64,000 nt of DNA from Bacillus sp. E(2018) (GTDB lineage Bacteria; Bacillota; Bacilli; Bacillales; Fictibacillaceae), in the NCBI RefSeq assembly GCF_005503015.1, contig NZ_SCOL01000002.1:1-64000 (forward strand), given 5' to 3'. Positions 35,918 through 44,554 of this stretch are shown here, in pieces. The notes under the pieces are model-generated. The model saw nothing but the letters and a program-made list of their open reading frames with translations. It did not search any database and was not told the DNA's origin. Both the position numbers and the translations under genes were made by a program. Positions within the stretch are counted from its first letter, which is position 1. Each line of letters opens with the position of its first letter.

Positions 35918-37492
35918 ATGAAGGTACTCAAAGTTTCTGAAGTTTACCAAGAAATTGATCAGACCATCAAAAAAAAAGAAAGTGAAAAAGAACAAATTAT
36001 TGCCATCAGGAATGCTTTGAATTATATCATTGAACTCGATGAAGGTTTAAAAGGAGAAGGTGGCTTAGCGATTAAAGAACATTTCACAGTTCTGCATATC
36101 CCCATCACACTCCTGCTTAATCAATTCTTAGACGAATACATAAATCGATTAAAAAAAATTAAGTCGCGGATCTCAAAATTCGAATCAGAAGATGCATTAA
36201 TAACAGAAGAGTTCATTCTGCATGATGTAAAACAAGGACTTGATAAGCTGAAGCAATTTACGGAAGATTCCGCAGACACTATTAACAAAATTACATCTCA
36301 AGTAAACCACCTTGTGAGCACTATCCCGCTTCATGCTAGTTCTTTTACTACTATCGTCGATCAATCTGTGAGCAATAATCAGAAGACGTCCGATGAACTG
36401 AATCAAATCGATGAAACCACGACAACCTCATTAAGTGAACTGTTTGATGGTTTAGGAGACATCTCTCAATTTGTTAAAAAAGTGAATAGGTGGTCTAGCG
36501 AAGGTATTATTCTTAGTCAAAAAACGATCTCTGAAATTGACGAGTTCTTCATGTCATCTGACACTATACAGAACATGATAGATGATGCGATTGAATTATC
36601 CGTTGAGCAAGGAGATTCTACGTTTATGGGGGATATTGCCTCATGGCTCGATCAACTAGGAAAAGCAACTGGGGCTTTAGATGTGACAAAAGGTGCTATT
36701 GCTTTCACCATTCTTACAACGAATATGTTAGAGCTTACTAGAGATGGTAAAGGTAATTTTATCGTTAAAGCTTCTCCTTCATGGGTAAAAGGAAAATCCA
36801 AAAAATATGAATCTAAGCTTGCTGAAAATATATATAAACTTCTACAAAAAGGAGATAAAACATCTGGTAATCCTATTTTAAGATATCTTGGATCCTACAA
36901 TAACAAGCCTAGTGGTTTATTAAGAGAATTAGTAGGCTTAGATAAAGGAACAACAAAAATTAGCTTTGGTACGATGGTTAGTGATCATAAAGGAATATTT
37001 GTTTTTTCAGATGCTGACTTAAAGAACTATGCTCAAAAAGTAGATGTCGCAAAAACAGCAGATCAGTTCAAGAGCGTAGATGGGCTTACTTCGCTAGGTA
37101 AAAAGATACCAGTAATAGGTATCGCATTTTCTGTAGGAACGAATTCCGCAGAATTTTTCAGTGACGAAAACCAATACAAATCAAACTATGAAAAATCAGG
37201 TCGTTTTGCTGCTGGAATCGGTATGGATGTTGGAATTGCTGGGTTAACTGCTGGTGGAGCTGCCATTGGCACCATGTTCTGCCCGGGAATAGGAACCGTA
37301 ATTGGTGGGGCCGTTGGAGCTGGAATCGGTATCGTTGGTTCGTGGGCACTAGAAGATAAGATTAAAGGCTGGGGCGAAGATGCTGGAAAATGGATTGAAG
37401 AAGATGGAAAAGAAATGATTTCAAATGCAACAGAGACTTTCTCAGACGCTCTATCTGATGCCGGTGATTTCGTCTCAGGATGGTTTAGATAA
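35918..37492 (+). CDS. LXG-domain type VII effector with glycine-zipper tail
   Basis: 524-residue polymorphic toxin. The N-terminal LXG domain (about 1-210) opens with MKVLKVSEVYQEIDQTI and a long helical stalk. The C-terminal part (about 390-524) has a hydrophobic Gly-rich stretch (residues about 430-465, repeated GxxxG-like steps such as AAIGTMFCPGIGTVIGG) followed by an acidic amphipathic end. No nuclease or NADase motif is seen, so a membrane-active toxin is likely, acting on competing bacteria. GAAGGAGA precedes the ATG. No secretion machinery (EssC, YukE operon) is in the window. Confidence 0.8.
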   Translation: MKVLKVSEVYQEIDQTIKKKESEKEQIIAIRNALNYIIELDEGLKGEGGLAIKEHFTVLHIPITLLLNQFLDEYINRLKKIKSRISKFESEDALITEEFILHDVKQGLDKLKQFTEDSADTINKITSQVNHLVSTIPLHASSFTTIVDQSVSNNQKTSDELNQIDETTTTSLSELFDGLGDISQFVKKVNRWSSEGIILSQKTISEIDEFFMSSDTIQNMIDDAIELSVEQGDSTFMGDIASWLDQLGKATGALDVTKGAIAFTILTTNMLELTRDGKGNFIVKASPSWVKGKSKKYESKLAENIYKLLQKGDKTSGNPILRYLGSYNNKPSGLLRELVGLDKGTTKISFGTMVSDHKGIFVFSDADLKNYAQKVDVAKTADQFKSVDGLTSLGKKIPVIGIAFSVGTNSAEFFSDENQYKSNYEKSGRFAAGIGMDVGIAGLTAGGAAIGTMFCPGIGTVIGGAVGAGIGIVGSWALEDKIKGWGEDAGKWIEEDGKEMISNATETFSDALSDAGDFVSGWFR

Positions 37493-37574
37493 TCTTATTT
37501 TTGTTAGAGCCTGTTATTAAAGCATGCTATTCTAGTAATATATTTTAAATTTCACATCAAGGAAAGGAATCTTT

Positions 37575-37952
37575 ATGACTAACAATTCAATCAGCATCCT
37601 TTTAACTACTCTTTTCATTTCACTTTTTTCACTTGTTTTTGTAGGAATCGACATCACCTTTCCAACGACAATCATCATGATTTTATTATTAAGTAACGCT
37701 ATCTTTGCTTTCTTTTCTATTTTTGTTCAACGGGGTATCATCGAGCTTTACAAACATAATTATTACACAAATAAAAATGGAATTCTTTCATTAATAAATA
37801 AATACGCTACTTTTGCTTTTTTTGGTCTGAATTACGGAGCTCAATTAGCTTTAACTCGACTGCCATTATTAATAAACAAATTATTGTCACTTCTTTTCTT
37901 TGTACTTCTGCTTTTCAACTGGTTGTTAATATTAATTATATTTAATGGTTAG
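37575..37952 (+). CDS. Small membrane protein, probable immunity protein
   Basis: 125 residues with four predicted membrane spans (about 7-30, 35-58, 72-90 and 95-122) and few charges. Its place directly after the LXG effector and its membrane nature fit an immunity protein against a membrane-acting toxin. AAGGAAAGGAATC precedes the ATG. No family recognised; the role rests on position. Confidence 0.65.
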   Translation: MTNNSISILLTTLFISLFSLVFVGIDITFPTTIIMILLLSNAIFAFFSIFVQRGIIELYKHNYYTNKNGILSLINKYATFAFFGLNYGAQLALTRLPLLINKLLSLLFFVLLLFNWLLILIIFNG

Positions 37953-37976
37953 CTATAAAATTAGGAGGTAACTCTA

Positions 37977-38786
37977 TTGAATAATTCAAACCCCATATCA
38001 CTCTCAATTAACGAATTGGTAGCCTCGCTTGCTTTATGTGGATATGACCGGCCAGCGAGTCAAATTATCAATGACCAGAACCTCATACAAGATGATGCTC
38101 AATTCGAACGTTTCATTGAACAATCCGAACAATTACTTAAACAGCGCGGTTACTGGGATGACACTAAGGACACAAAACTTGTTCTTGGTTTAGAGAACAC
38201 GATTCGCCTTCTCGTAAACTGTACTAAGAAAGTACGCATCGTGTATGGAGACCGTGTTTTAAATATTCATCTTCTTAACGATAAATACGCTCTTATTCAG
38301 GACGTAAACGATCAGATGCATCATTTCACCTACTTTAAGCACACGGGTGACTACACAGATATGATAAATGAGCTAATTAATAGTCAAGAAGAAAACACTA
38401 ATCATCTTGATGACTATCAAACTGTTGAACTAACATCTAATGTTTTTGATCAATTGCATACAATAGATCAATCTGTCCTACATGCCATGATCAGTGATTC
38501 TGATTTGAACGATTCATTCAGGAAGTTTTTAAAAGACTTTCAAAATAATGAACAACGATTAGACAATATTTCTTTTCTGACTACCAACTATGTAAAAGAC
38601 CAAACAACAACGGATCAAGTAATCTTTATGCTCCCTTCCGATCAATTGGTCTGGCACATTGATTACGAAAAAGTTAGCGATGGAAAGATTTTTATCGTTC
38701 CTGTACAGCAAGAAGTGTATACTGCTAAAATCAATGAAACGATTCAGTCATTTTTTCAACTGAAAATAACTGCAGATCAAAAATAA
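37977..38786 (+). CDS. Type VII-associated protein, possibly EspG-like, copy 1
   Basis: 269-residue soluble protein starting with TTG eight bases after AGGAGG. It is a clear paralogue of the next gene, sharing an N-terminal (S/T)xxELxxxLxxCxYxxxxRxI-type block, a ..EQxLxxxGxW block and a C-terminal QLVWHIDYEKV..KIFIVPV block. The order (N-terminal LxxxEL helix, mid beta region, late DYE strand and C-terminal helix) reminds me of EspG chaperones of mycobacterial ESX systems. This is a by-eye similarity, not a demonstrated homology. It may be a chaperone of the LXG effector. Confidence 0.5.
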   Translation: MNNSNPISLSINELVASLALCGYDRPASQIINDQNLIQDDAQFERFIEQSEQLLKQRGYWDDTKDTKLVLGLENTIRLLVNCTKKVRIVYGDRVLNIHLLNDKYALIQDVNDQMHHFTYFKHTGDYTDMINELINSQEENTNHLDDYQTVELTSNVFDQLHTIDQSVLHAMISDSDLNDSFRKFLKDFQNNEQRLDNISFLTTNYVKDQTTTDQVIFMLPSDQLVWHIDYEKVSDGKIFIVPVQQEVYTAKINETIQSFFQLKITADQK

Positions 38787-38823
38787 AGCTCCCTAAAGCA
38801 GGTTATTACAAGGAGAATTGCCC

Positions 38824-39879
38824 ATGAACGATTCAGAAAAAATGATACTAACCTCTAAAGAACTAGCAGTTGCTCTAGTATCATGCCAATATGAAAATGT
38901 TGCCCGTCGTATCATTCTAAAGGACGAATTAGTGAGTAAGAACAAAGACGATATTACTCTTTTTACAGAAGAAGCTGAGCGGTCATTACGAGAAAAAGGA
39001 TTATGGAATGCTCGGAGAAAAACAAAGCTTTCTCAAAATCTTGAGGATCTCATCCAAGCTCTAGGAACATCTACAAAAAATGTACATTTCACACAAAATG
39101 ATCAAGAGCTATATATCCATCAAATAAACCGTAATCAATATCTGAAGCAGCATATATTCAATGAAACACATACCTTTACATACCTGGATCATACAAAAAG
39201 TCTTTCAAAAGAAATGATGAGTTTCTATGATTTTGAATCATCCTCACATTTTAACCATGAGCACCTTCAACCCATTCAAGTTTCAGACAAAGTGTACGAT
39301 GCGTTACATAAACTGAAGAATGAAGAAGTAGAAAACATACTAAATAACGAAACCGAAAATGACTCGTTAAGAGAATTTATCAGTTCGTTCAACAAAAATA
39401 ATAAAGCTTTTAACCAAATTAGCTTTAATACCTGCAATCACAAAACGGGAGAGAACCAAAAGGACCAAGTCGCTTTTTCTCTGCCAGGTAATCATATGGT
39501 TTGGCATGTAGATTATGAACAGATCCACGATCATACCGTTTACTTTGTGCCTGTATCAATCTCTGATTACTTTACAAAAATAGAAGACACCCTCGAAGAG
39601 TTTTTCTCTTCAGAAGTTGTGAAGGTGTCTAAATCTAAAAATACACGCAAAAAGCATGCTACCGCTTCAAAAAAGGTAGAAACCTTTTCTTCTAAGCGAG
39701 GATTTTCATTCTTCTTGAAAGCGAATTTAGTTTTACTAGGGATGATTGGGTTGCTTTTACTAAATCAAGGATCTTGGGCTGACGATGCTCAAAAGTACTT
39801 CACCCTGTTCATTACGGTTTCGGAAGCGATGATTCTTTTATTATCGTTTGCTAGCTGTTTACCTAAAAATAAAAAATGA
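38824..39879 (+). CDS. Type VII-associated protein, possibly EspG-like, with C-terminal membrane anchor, copy 2
   Basis: 351 residues. The first 250 repeat the layout of the previous protein (LTSKELAVALVSCQYENVARRI, EEAERSLREKGLW, NHMVWHVDYEQI, VYFVPVSI). A Lys/Ser-rich linker then leads to two membrane spans (about 300-320 and 328-346). Soluble and anchored copies side by side suggest that one could hold a substrate at the membrane. The ATG at 38824 was taken because AAGGAG lies eight bases upstream. Last gene of the module, before a strong terminator. Confidence 0.55.
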   Translation: MNDSEKMILTSKELAVALVSCQYENVARRIILKDELVSKNKDDITLFTEEAERSLREKGLWNARRKTKLSQNLEDLIQALGTSTKNVHFTQNDQELYIHQINRNQYLKQHIFNETHTFTYLDHTKSLSKEMMSFYDFESSSHFNHEHLQPIQVSDKVYDALHKLKNEEVENILNNETENDSLREFISSFNKNNKAFNQISFNTCNHKTGENQKDQVAFSLPGNHMVWHVDYEQIHDHTVYFVPVSISDYFTKIEDTLEEFFSSEVVKVSKSKNTRKKHATASKKVETFSSKRGFSFFLKANLVLLGMIGLLLLNQGSWADDAQKYFTLFITVSEAMILLLSFASCLPKNKK

Positions 39880-39892
39880 TGAACAATAAATG

Positions 39893-39945
39893 ATTGGAGC
39901 CTGACAAAAGGAAGCAAGTATTCCTTAATTGTTAGGCTTTTTTTG
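39893..39945 (+). terminator. Terminator of the LXG module
   Basis: GCCTGACAA and TTGTTAGGC arms around a loop of about 20 bases, then seven T. Confidence 0.85.
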
Positions 39946-40030
39946 TAGCTTGCTCAAGAATATAACCACCTCACACAAAGCTACAGTTGGAGACGGCAAA
40001 TTATAGATGTAAATATTCTAGAATTCGATT

Positions 40031-40179
40031 TTTCAGGTGGAACTCATGGGTTTACAGGTGGACAGCTAAGTCTCACAGGTGAAACTATTCCCATTATCGG
40101 TGGTAGCAGGACATTTACCGGTGAAACAAGCCTGGGTAGCGGCGAACGTGTAACAAATATAAAAACACGTACCGTAAAA
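40031..40179 (-). repeat. Phased array, family A copy 5
   Basis: Opposite orientation. GGTG (or GGCG) words end at 40039, 40060, 40081, 40102, 40123 and 40144, all 21 bp apart, followed by the reversed header ending ACCGTAAA. This copy is fully open on the plus strand as heptapeptides of the FTGGxxx/LTGExxx kind followed by GERVTNIKTRTVK. Confidence 0.85.
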
Positions 40180-40330
40180 GGGACTATCGCAATGTACTTA
40201 ATCCAGTATTATAAGATTCAGATTCCACACTCACATTAAACAGACAAGGTGCTCCATAGGTTTGTCTTGTATTTGTTTACTAGCATTCTCCTTATAGTCG
40301 TTGATGTATCACTTAGAAGTTCTGAATAAA

Positions 40331-40415
40331 TAGACCTACTTCAATCACTAAAACCGAAAAAAATCGGACTAGAAAATATTACATTCGGGAATCTATGAAT
40401 GTAGGTTTTATTTTG
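40331..40415 (+). promoter_or_regulatory. Possible structured leader before pxpB
   Basis: ACCTACTTC near 40335 can pair with GAATGTAGGT near 40398, enclosing a small CCGA..TCGG hairpin. Alternatively ACATTC (from 40380) pairs with the same GAATGT, and TTTTATTTTG follows. Two mutually exclusive stems before a T-rich stretch look like an attenuator. The rest of the gap 40180-40493 is AT-rich with a 6-bp AGACAA/TTGTCT inverted repeat and no promoter I trust. Confidence 0.3.
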
Positions 40416-40493
40416 TTACGTATTCCGATATACTAGACCTTTATAAATATACAAATATTCTGATTAATTTTACATAAAAAGACAGGAGATCTG

Positions 40494-41198
40494 ATGATGA
40501 AATATACCATTGAGCCACTTGGCGATAACAGCATGATTATTGAACTCGGACAAGATATGAGCCATGAGATCCAGCAAAAAGTCAAAAAAGTCTCCTCTTT
40601 CTTTGAAGAGAATATGTTTGATTGGGTGATTGAAACCGTTCCTGGTTTTACGACTGTCGCTGTTTTTTATGATCCGTTAAAGATTGACACGAAGACTCTT
40701 CCTTATGATGAAGTATGTTCATTTTTGGAACCGCTTTTAGAAAAATTAGAGGTCGACGGTGATGCTGAACCTCGTGTCGTTGAGATTCCCGTCTGTTACG
40801 GCGGTGAGTTTGGTCCAGATTTAGAGGAAGTTGCGAATCACAACGGACTCAGTGTTGACGAAGTAATTGATATCCACTGTAATGGTGAATACACCGTTTA
40901 TATGATCGGGTTTGCCCCTGGCTTTCCATATATCGGTGGTATGAGTGAAAAAATTGCTGCGCCGAGACGAAGTAATCCGAGATTGAAAATTCCAGCCGGT
41001 TCTGTTGGAATTGCTGGCAAACAAACAGGCGTGTATCCGATTGAAACGCCTGGTGGATGGCAGCTCATCGGCAAAACACCGGAAAAGCTTTTCACTCCAG
41101 AAGGTGAAACGCCTTCCCTTCTTCAAGCCGGTGACCAGATTAAGTTTGTACCGATCTCAGAAGAAGAGTTTCAAAAATATGAGGAGGACGCACAATGA
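40494..41198 (+). CDS. pxpB: 5-oxoprolinase subunit PxpB (KipI)
   Basis: 234-residue KipI/PxpB family protein (GFAPGFPYIGGM, PRRSNPRLKIPAGSVGIAGKQTGVYP, ETPGGWQLIG). With PxpC and PxpA it forms the ATP-dependent 5-oxoprolinase that opens pyroglutamate to glutamate. In B. subtilis KipI also inhibits the sporulation kinase KinA. AGGAGA precedes two tandem ATG codons; the first is used here. Overlaps pxpC by 4 bp. The usual pxpA (ycsF) gene is not in the operon. Confidence 0.9.
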   Translation: MMKYTIEPLGDNSMIIELGQDMSHEIQQKVKKVSSFFEENMFDWVIETVPGFTTVAVFYDPLKIDTKTLPYDEVCSFLEPLLEKLEVDGDAEPRVVEIPVCYGGEFGPDLEEVANHNGLSVDEVIDIHCNGEYTVYMIGFAPGFPYIGGMSEKIAAPRRSNPRLKIPAGSVGIAGKQTGVYPIETPGGWQLIGKTPEKLFTPEGETPSLLQAGDQIKFVPISEEEFQKYEEDAQ

Positions 41199-42208
41199 TA
41201 AAAATCACAAAGCCTGGCCTCCTAACGAGTGTTCAAGATCTAGGCCGTTACGGGTTTCAAAAATATGGCGTGATCACGAGTGGTGTCATGGACACGACCG
41301 CACATCGGATAGCAAATTCTTTAGTTGGAAATGATGAGAATGAAGCAACTTTAGAACTTACATTGCTCGGGCCTGATATGGAGTTTAGAGAAGATACGCT
41401 GATTTCAATCTGTGGTGGCAACTTGTCCCCTTCCATTGACGGGAAACCTGTAAAATTATGGCGCTCGGTCCTTGTGACGGCTGGCAGCAAGCTAAAATTC
41501 GGCGGATGTAAAACCGGGTGTCGTGCTTACCTTGCAGTGGCTGGCGGTTTTGATGTACCAGAAGTAATGAACAGCAAATCTACCTATTTACGAGCTGGAA
41601 TCGGCGGACATAACGGAAAAGCACTGCAGAATGAAGATGAGCTTTCGATCGGTGAATTCAGTGAACTTTCCGGAAAGATAGCTAAAGTTTTAGCAACACA
41701 GCTTGGAGAGAATAAGTTCGCGGAAATGCAATGGACGATTTCTTCTGATTTTATAGCCTCTTCTGCTTCTAAACCGCAAGTTCGAGTCATGAAGGGCAGA
41801 CAGTACGACTGGTTTACAACAGAAAGCCAGATGAAGCTTTTTACCGATCATTTTGAAGTGACATCACAATCCGATAGAATGGGTTACCGTTTAAAAGGAC
41901 CTGAACTTGCTCTCGAAGAGAAACAAGAGATGCTCTCTGAAGCTGTGAGCTTTGGTACAATTCAAGTTCCATCTGAAGGCAATCCGATCGTACTGCTCGC
42001 GGACCGTCAAACTACCGGCGGATATCCAAAGATCGGGCAGATTGCCACAGTTGATCTTTCAATCATGGCGCAGCTTAAGCCTGGAGACAAAGTACAGTTC
42101 GTAGAAGTTTCACACGAAGTGGCCCAACAACTCTACTTAGATCGTGAAAAGAAATTTCACCAGTTAAAACAAGGAATCGCACTTAAAATACGACAAGAAT
42201 CGAAGTAA
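41195..42208 (+). CDS. pxpC: 5-oxoprolinase subunit PxpC (KipA)
   Basis: 337-residue biotin-dependent carboxyltransferase-like protein of the KipA/PxpC family (KPGLLTSVQDLGRYGFQKYGV, GGYPKIGQIATVD near the C-terminus). Partner of PxpB, coupled by an ATGA overlap with GAGGAGG inside the end of pxpB. The sequence runs full length with no sign of decay, so the pair appears functional even though PxpA must be supplied from elsewhere. Confidence 0.9.
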   Translation: MIKITKPGLLTSVQDLGRYGFQKYGVITSGVMDTTAHRIANSLVGNDENEATLELTLLGPDMEFREDTLISICGGNLSPSIDGKPVKLWRSVLVTAGSKLKFGGCKTGCRAYLAVAGGFDVPEVMNSKSTYLRAGIGGHNGKALQNEDELSIGEFSELSGKIAKVLATQLGENKFAEMQWTISSDFIASSASKPQVRVMKGRQYDWFTTESQMKLFTDHFEVTSQSDRMGYRLKGPELALEEKQEMLSEAVSFGTIQVPSEGNPIVLLADRQTTGGYPKIGQIATVDLSIMAQLKPGDKVQFVEVSHEVAQQLYLDREKKFHQLKQGIALKIRQESK

Positions 42209-42223
42209 TTTAGGAGGTACGTT

Positions 42224-43414
42224 ATGAAGAAAGAGTCAAAAGCTAGTATTCTCTTAGGAGCCGCGTTCCTAATGGCGACATCTGCCATCGGGCCAGGATT
42301 CTTAATACAAACGACACACTTTACATCCATACTCGCTGCGAGTTTTGGTTTTGTTATTTTAACATCCATCATTATTGATATTGGAGCACAGATGAACGTA
42401 TGGCGAATTATCGCTGTCTCTGAAAAAAGAGCACAAGATATCGCAAATGCCGTCCTTCCAGGCTTAGGTGTATTCCTAGCTGTATTAATTGTTATTGGAG
42501 GCCTAGCGTTTAACATCGGAAATATAGCCGGTGCTGGTCTTGGTCTAAACGTTCTGTTCGGCGTCTCCCCTACAATGGGAGCTGTACTAAGTGGTATCGT
42601 TGCCATCTTAGTATTCGTTGTTCGTGAAGCTGGTAAAGCGATGGACCGTTTCACACAAGTTGCTGGTTTCGTCATGATTGCATTGACTGTATATGTGATG
42701 TTCACTGCTCAACCTCCTGTTGGAGAAGCGGTTGTAAAAACCTTCGTACCTGACACGATTGATATTTTAGCCATCGTCACGCTTGTTGGTGGAACTGTCG
42801 GTGGATATATCACGTTTGCTGGGGCACACCGTTTACTCGATGCAGGAATTAAAGGAAAAGAAAGCTTAGGTGAAGTAACACGCAGTTCTGTTTCAGCGAT
42901 TGGTATTGCATCGATTATGCGTATTTTCTTATTCTTAGCTTCACTTGGAATCGTAGCGCAAGGGTTAGCCATCGACCCAGCCAATCCACCAGCATCTGTA
43001 TTTAAATTGGCAGCTGGTAATGTTGGATACAAAATGTTTGGGATTGTCTTATGGTCTGCAGCCATCACATCTGTAGTTGGTGCAGCCTACACATCTGTTT
43101 CGTTTATTCGTACGTTAAATCCTATGTTTGAGAAATATAGCAAATGGCTCACAATCGGATTCATCTCTGTTTCCACGGTTGTCTTTGCGTTAGTTGGAAA
43201 ACCTGTTGCCATACTGATTTTAGTTGGTGCACTGAACGGTCTCATTTTACCGATCTCTTTAGGTGTAATCTTAATCGCCGCTTATAAGCCAAAGATTGTT
43301 GGAGACTACAAACATCCGATGTGGATGACAATATTTGGTGTGGTGATCGTTCTTGTTATGGCAGCGATGAGTGTCTACACCCTTTACACGGAAATTCCGA
43401 AACTTTTCGCATAA
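42224..43414 (+). CDS. ycsG: NRAMP-family transporter YcsG
   Basis: 396-residue membrane protein with about 11 spans, related to NRAMP metal transporters and matching YcsG, the gene found with kipI/kipA in B. subtilis. The first span holds ATSAIGPGFLIQTT where NRAMP proteins have DPGN, so the metal-binding Asp-Pro-Gly-Asn is replaced by IGPG. This suggests a substrate other than a divalent metal, perhaps pyroglutamate or another organic solute, given the neighbours. AGGAGG precedes the ATG. Confidence 0.85.
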   Translation: MKKESKASILLGAAFLMATSAIGPGFLIQTTHFTSILAASFGFVILTSIIIDIGAQMNVWRIIAVSEKRAQDIANAVLPGLGVFLAVLIVIGGLAFNIGNIAGAGLGLNVLFGVSPTMGAVLSGIVAILVFVVREAGKAMDRFTQVAGFVMIALTVYVMFTAQPPVGEAVVKTFVPDTIDILAIVTLVGGTVGGYITFAGAHRLLDAGIKGKESLGEVTRSSVSAIGIASIMRIFLFLASLGIVAQGLAIDPANPPASVFKLAAGNVGYKMFGIVLWSAAITSVVGAAYTSVSFIRTLNPMFEKYSKWLTIGFISVSTVVFALVGKPVAILILVGALNGLILPISLGVILIAAYKPKIVGDYKHPMWMTIFGVVIVLVMAAMSVYTLYTEIPKLFA

Positions 43415-43438
43415 ATACTCATATAAGGGGAGCTTGTT

Positions 43439-44230
43439 ATGAACGCATTAGACCATTTAACTCCAGTTGAAGCTCGTGAACTGATACGCCGTGGTGAGTG
43501 GAGGAAGCCGACAAGCGGACTCGCAAACGGCTTTACACAAGGAAATCTTGTGGTGTTGCCAAAAGATCTCGCTTTTGAATTCCTTCTGTTCTGTCAGCGA
43601 AATCCGAAGCCTTGTCCCGTGCTGGATGTAACAGAGCCAGGTTCCGCTGTTCCTGCCTTAGTTGCACCTGGTGCTGATCTACGCGTCGATATACCGAAGT
43701 ATAACGTTTATCGGCACGGGGAGCTTGTTGAAGAATGTACCGATATTACTTCGCTATGGAATGAAGACATGGTCGGCTTTCTGCTCGGTTGCAGCTTTAC
43801 GTTTGAACATGCGCTGATGAATAATGGAATTCCTGTTCGTCACATCGAGCGAGGATGCAACGTTCCGATGTTCAAAACAAACATCGACTGTGTGAAAGCC
43901 GGACGATTTGAAGGTCCCATGGTCGTGAGCATGCGTCCGGTCCCTGAAAAAGACGTTGTTCGAGCGGTTCAAGTAACAAGCCGCTTCCCTTCTGTTCACG
44001 GAGCTCCGGTTCATATCGGTAACCCAGAAGCGATCGGTGTTTCCGATCTATATCAGCCGGACTTCGGTGACCCTGTTCAGATTCATGATGGTGAGGTTCC
44101 TGTGTTTTGGGCATGTGGGGTAACGCCTCAAGCCGTCGCGATGCATGTGAAACCTGAAATCATGATCACGCACGCGCCAGGACACATGTTCATTACAGAT
44201 GTACGTGATGAAAAGTATGGTGTTTTGTAG
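43439..44230 (+). CDS. ycsI: DUF1445 putative hydro-lyase YcsI
   Basis: 263-residue member of the YcsI/DUF1445 family, related to the D-glutamate cyclase family that links D-glutamate and 5-oxoproline. The blocks GFTQGNLVVLP, LLGCSFTFEHAL, SMRPVP, SRFPSVHGAPVHIG, FWACGVTPQ and THAPGHMFITD are well kept. It completes the pyroglutamate-type operon pxpB-pxpC-ycsG-ycsI and could feed 5-oxoproline to PxpBC. GGGGAG precedes the ATG. Confidence 0.85.
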   Translation: MNALDHLTPVEARELIRRGEWRKPTSGLANGFTQGNLVVLPKDLAFEFLLFCQRNPKPCPVLDVTEPGSAVPALVAPGADLRVDIPKYNVYRHGELVEECTDITSLWNEDMVGFLLGCSFTFEHALMNNGIPVRHIERGCNVPMFKTNIDCVKAGRFEGPMVVSMRPVPEKDVVRAVQVTSRFPSVHGAPVHIGNPEAIGVSDLYQPDFGDPVQIHDGEVPVFWACGVTPQAVAMHVKPEIMITHAPGHMFITDVRDEKYGVL

Positions 44231-44248
44231 GGAAAATCGTGAAATGAG

Positions 44249-44280
44249 GAAAGAATCTACTTTTGTAGGTTCTTTTTTTG
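44249..44280 (+). terminator. Terminator of the pxp operon
   Basis: AGAATCTAC and GTAGGTTCT arms around TTTT, then seven T. Confidence 0.85.
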
Positions 44281-44326
44281 TATGTTTTGAGTGTTTTATT
44301 GAGGTTGTGTAGCTAATGTTATGAGC

Positions 44327-44476
44327 TTACAGGTGGTGATGAGCGTTTTATCGGTGAAAAGGGAGCGATCATCGGTGCTCGCAGCAACGTTACAGGTGAA
44401 TAAGTTGCGTTTACCGGTGGTAACAAGGACATTAGCGGCGAACGTGTAACAAATATAAAAACGCGTACCGTGAAAT
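44327..44476 (-). repeat. Phased array, family A copy 6
   Basis: GGTG/GGCG words end at 44335, 44356, 44377, 44398, 44419 and 44440, all 21 bp apart, then the reversed header. It lies between two terminators in a convergent gene pair. The heptapeptide frame is broken by one TAA. Confidence 0.85.
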
Positions 44477-44493
44477 TCACCACTCTTCAAACT

Positions 44494-44541
44494 AAAAAAG
44501 GCGGTCCCAAAAGTATCACTACTTCTTTCAAAACCGCCTTA
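44494..44541 (-). terminator. Terminator of the sucrose operon
   Basis: AAGGCGGT and ACCGCCTT arms, with six T after the stem on the minus strand. Confidence 0.85.
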
Positions 44542-44554
44542 CCATACAATCTGG

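Noticed and set aside
42157..42705. 182-residue minus-strand frame
   Set aside because: Antisense shadow of ycsG, no ribosome site.
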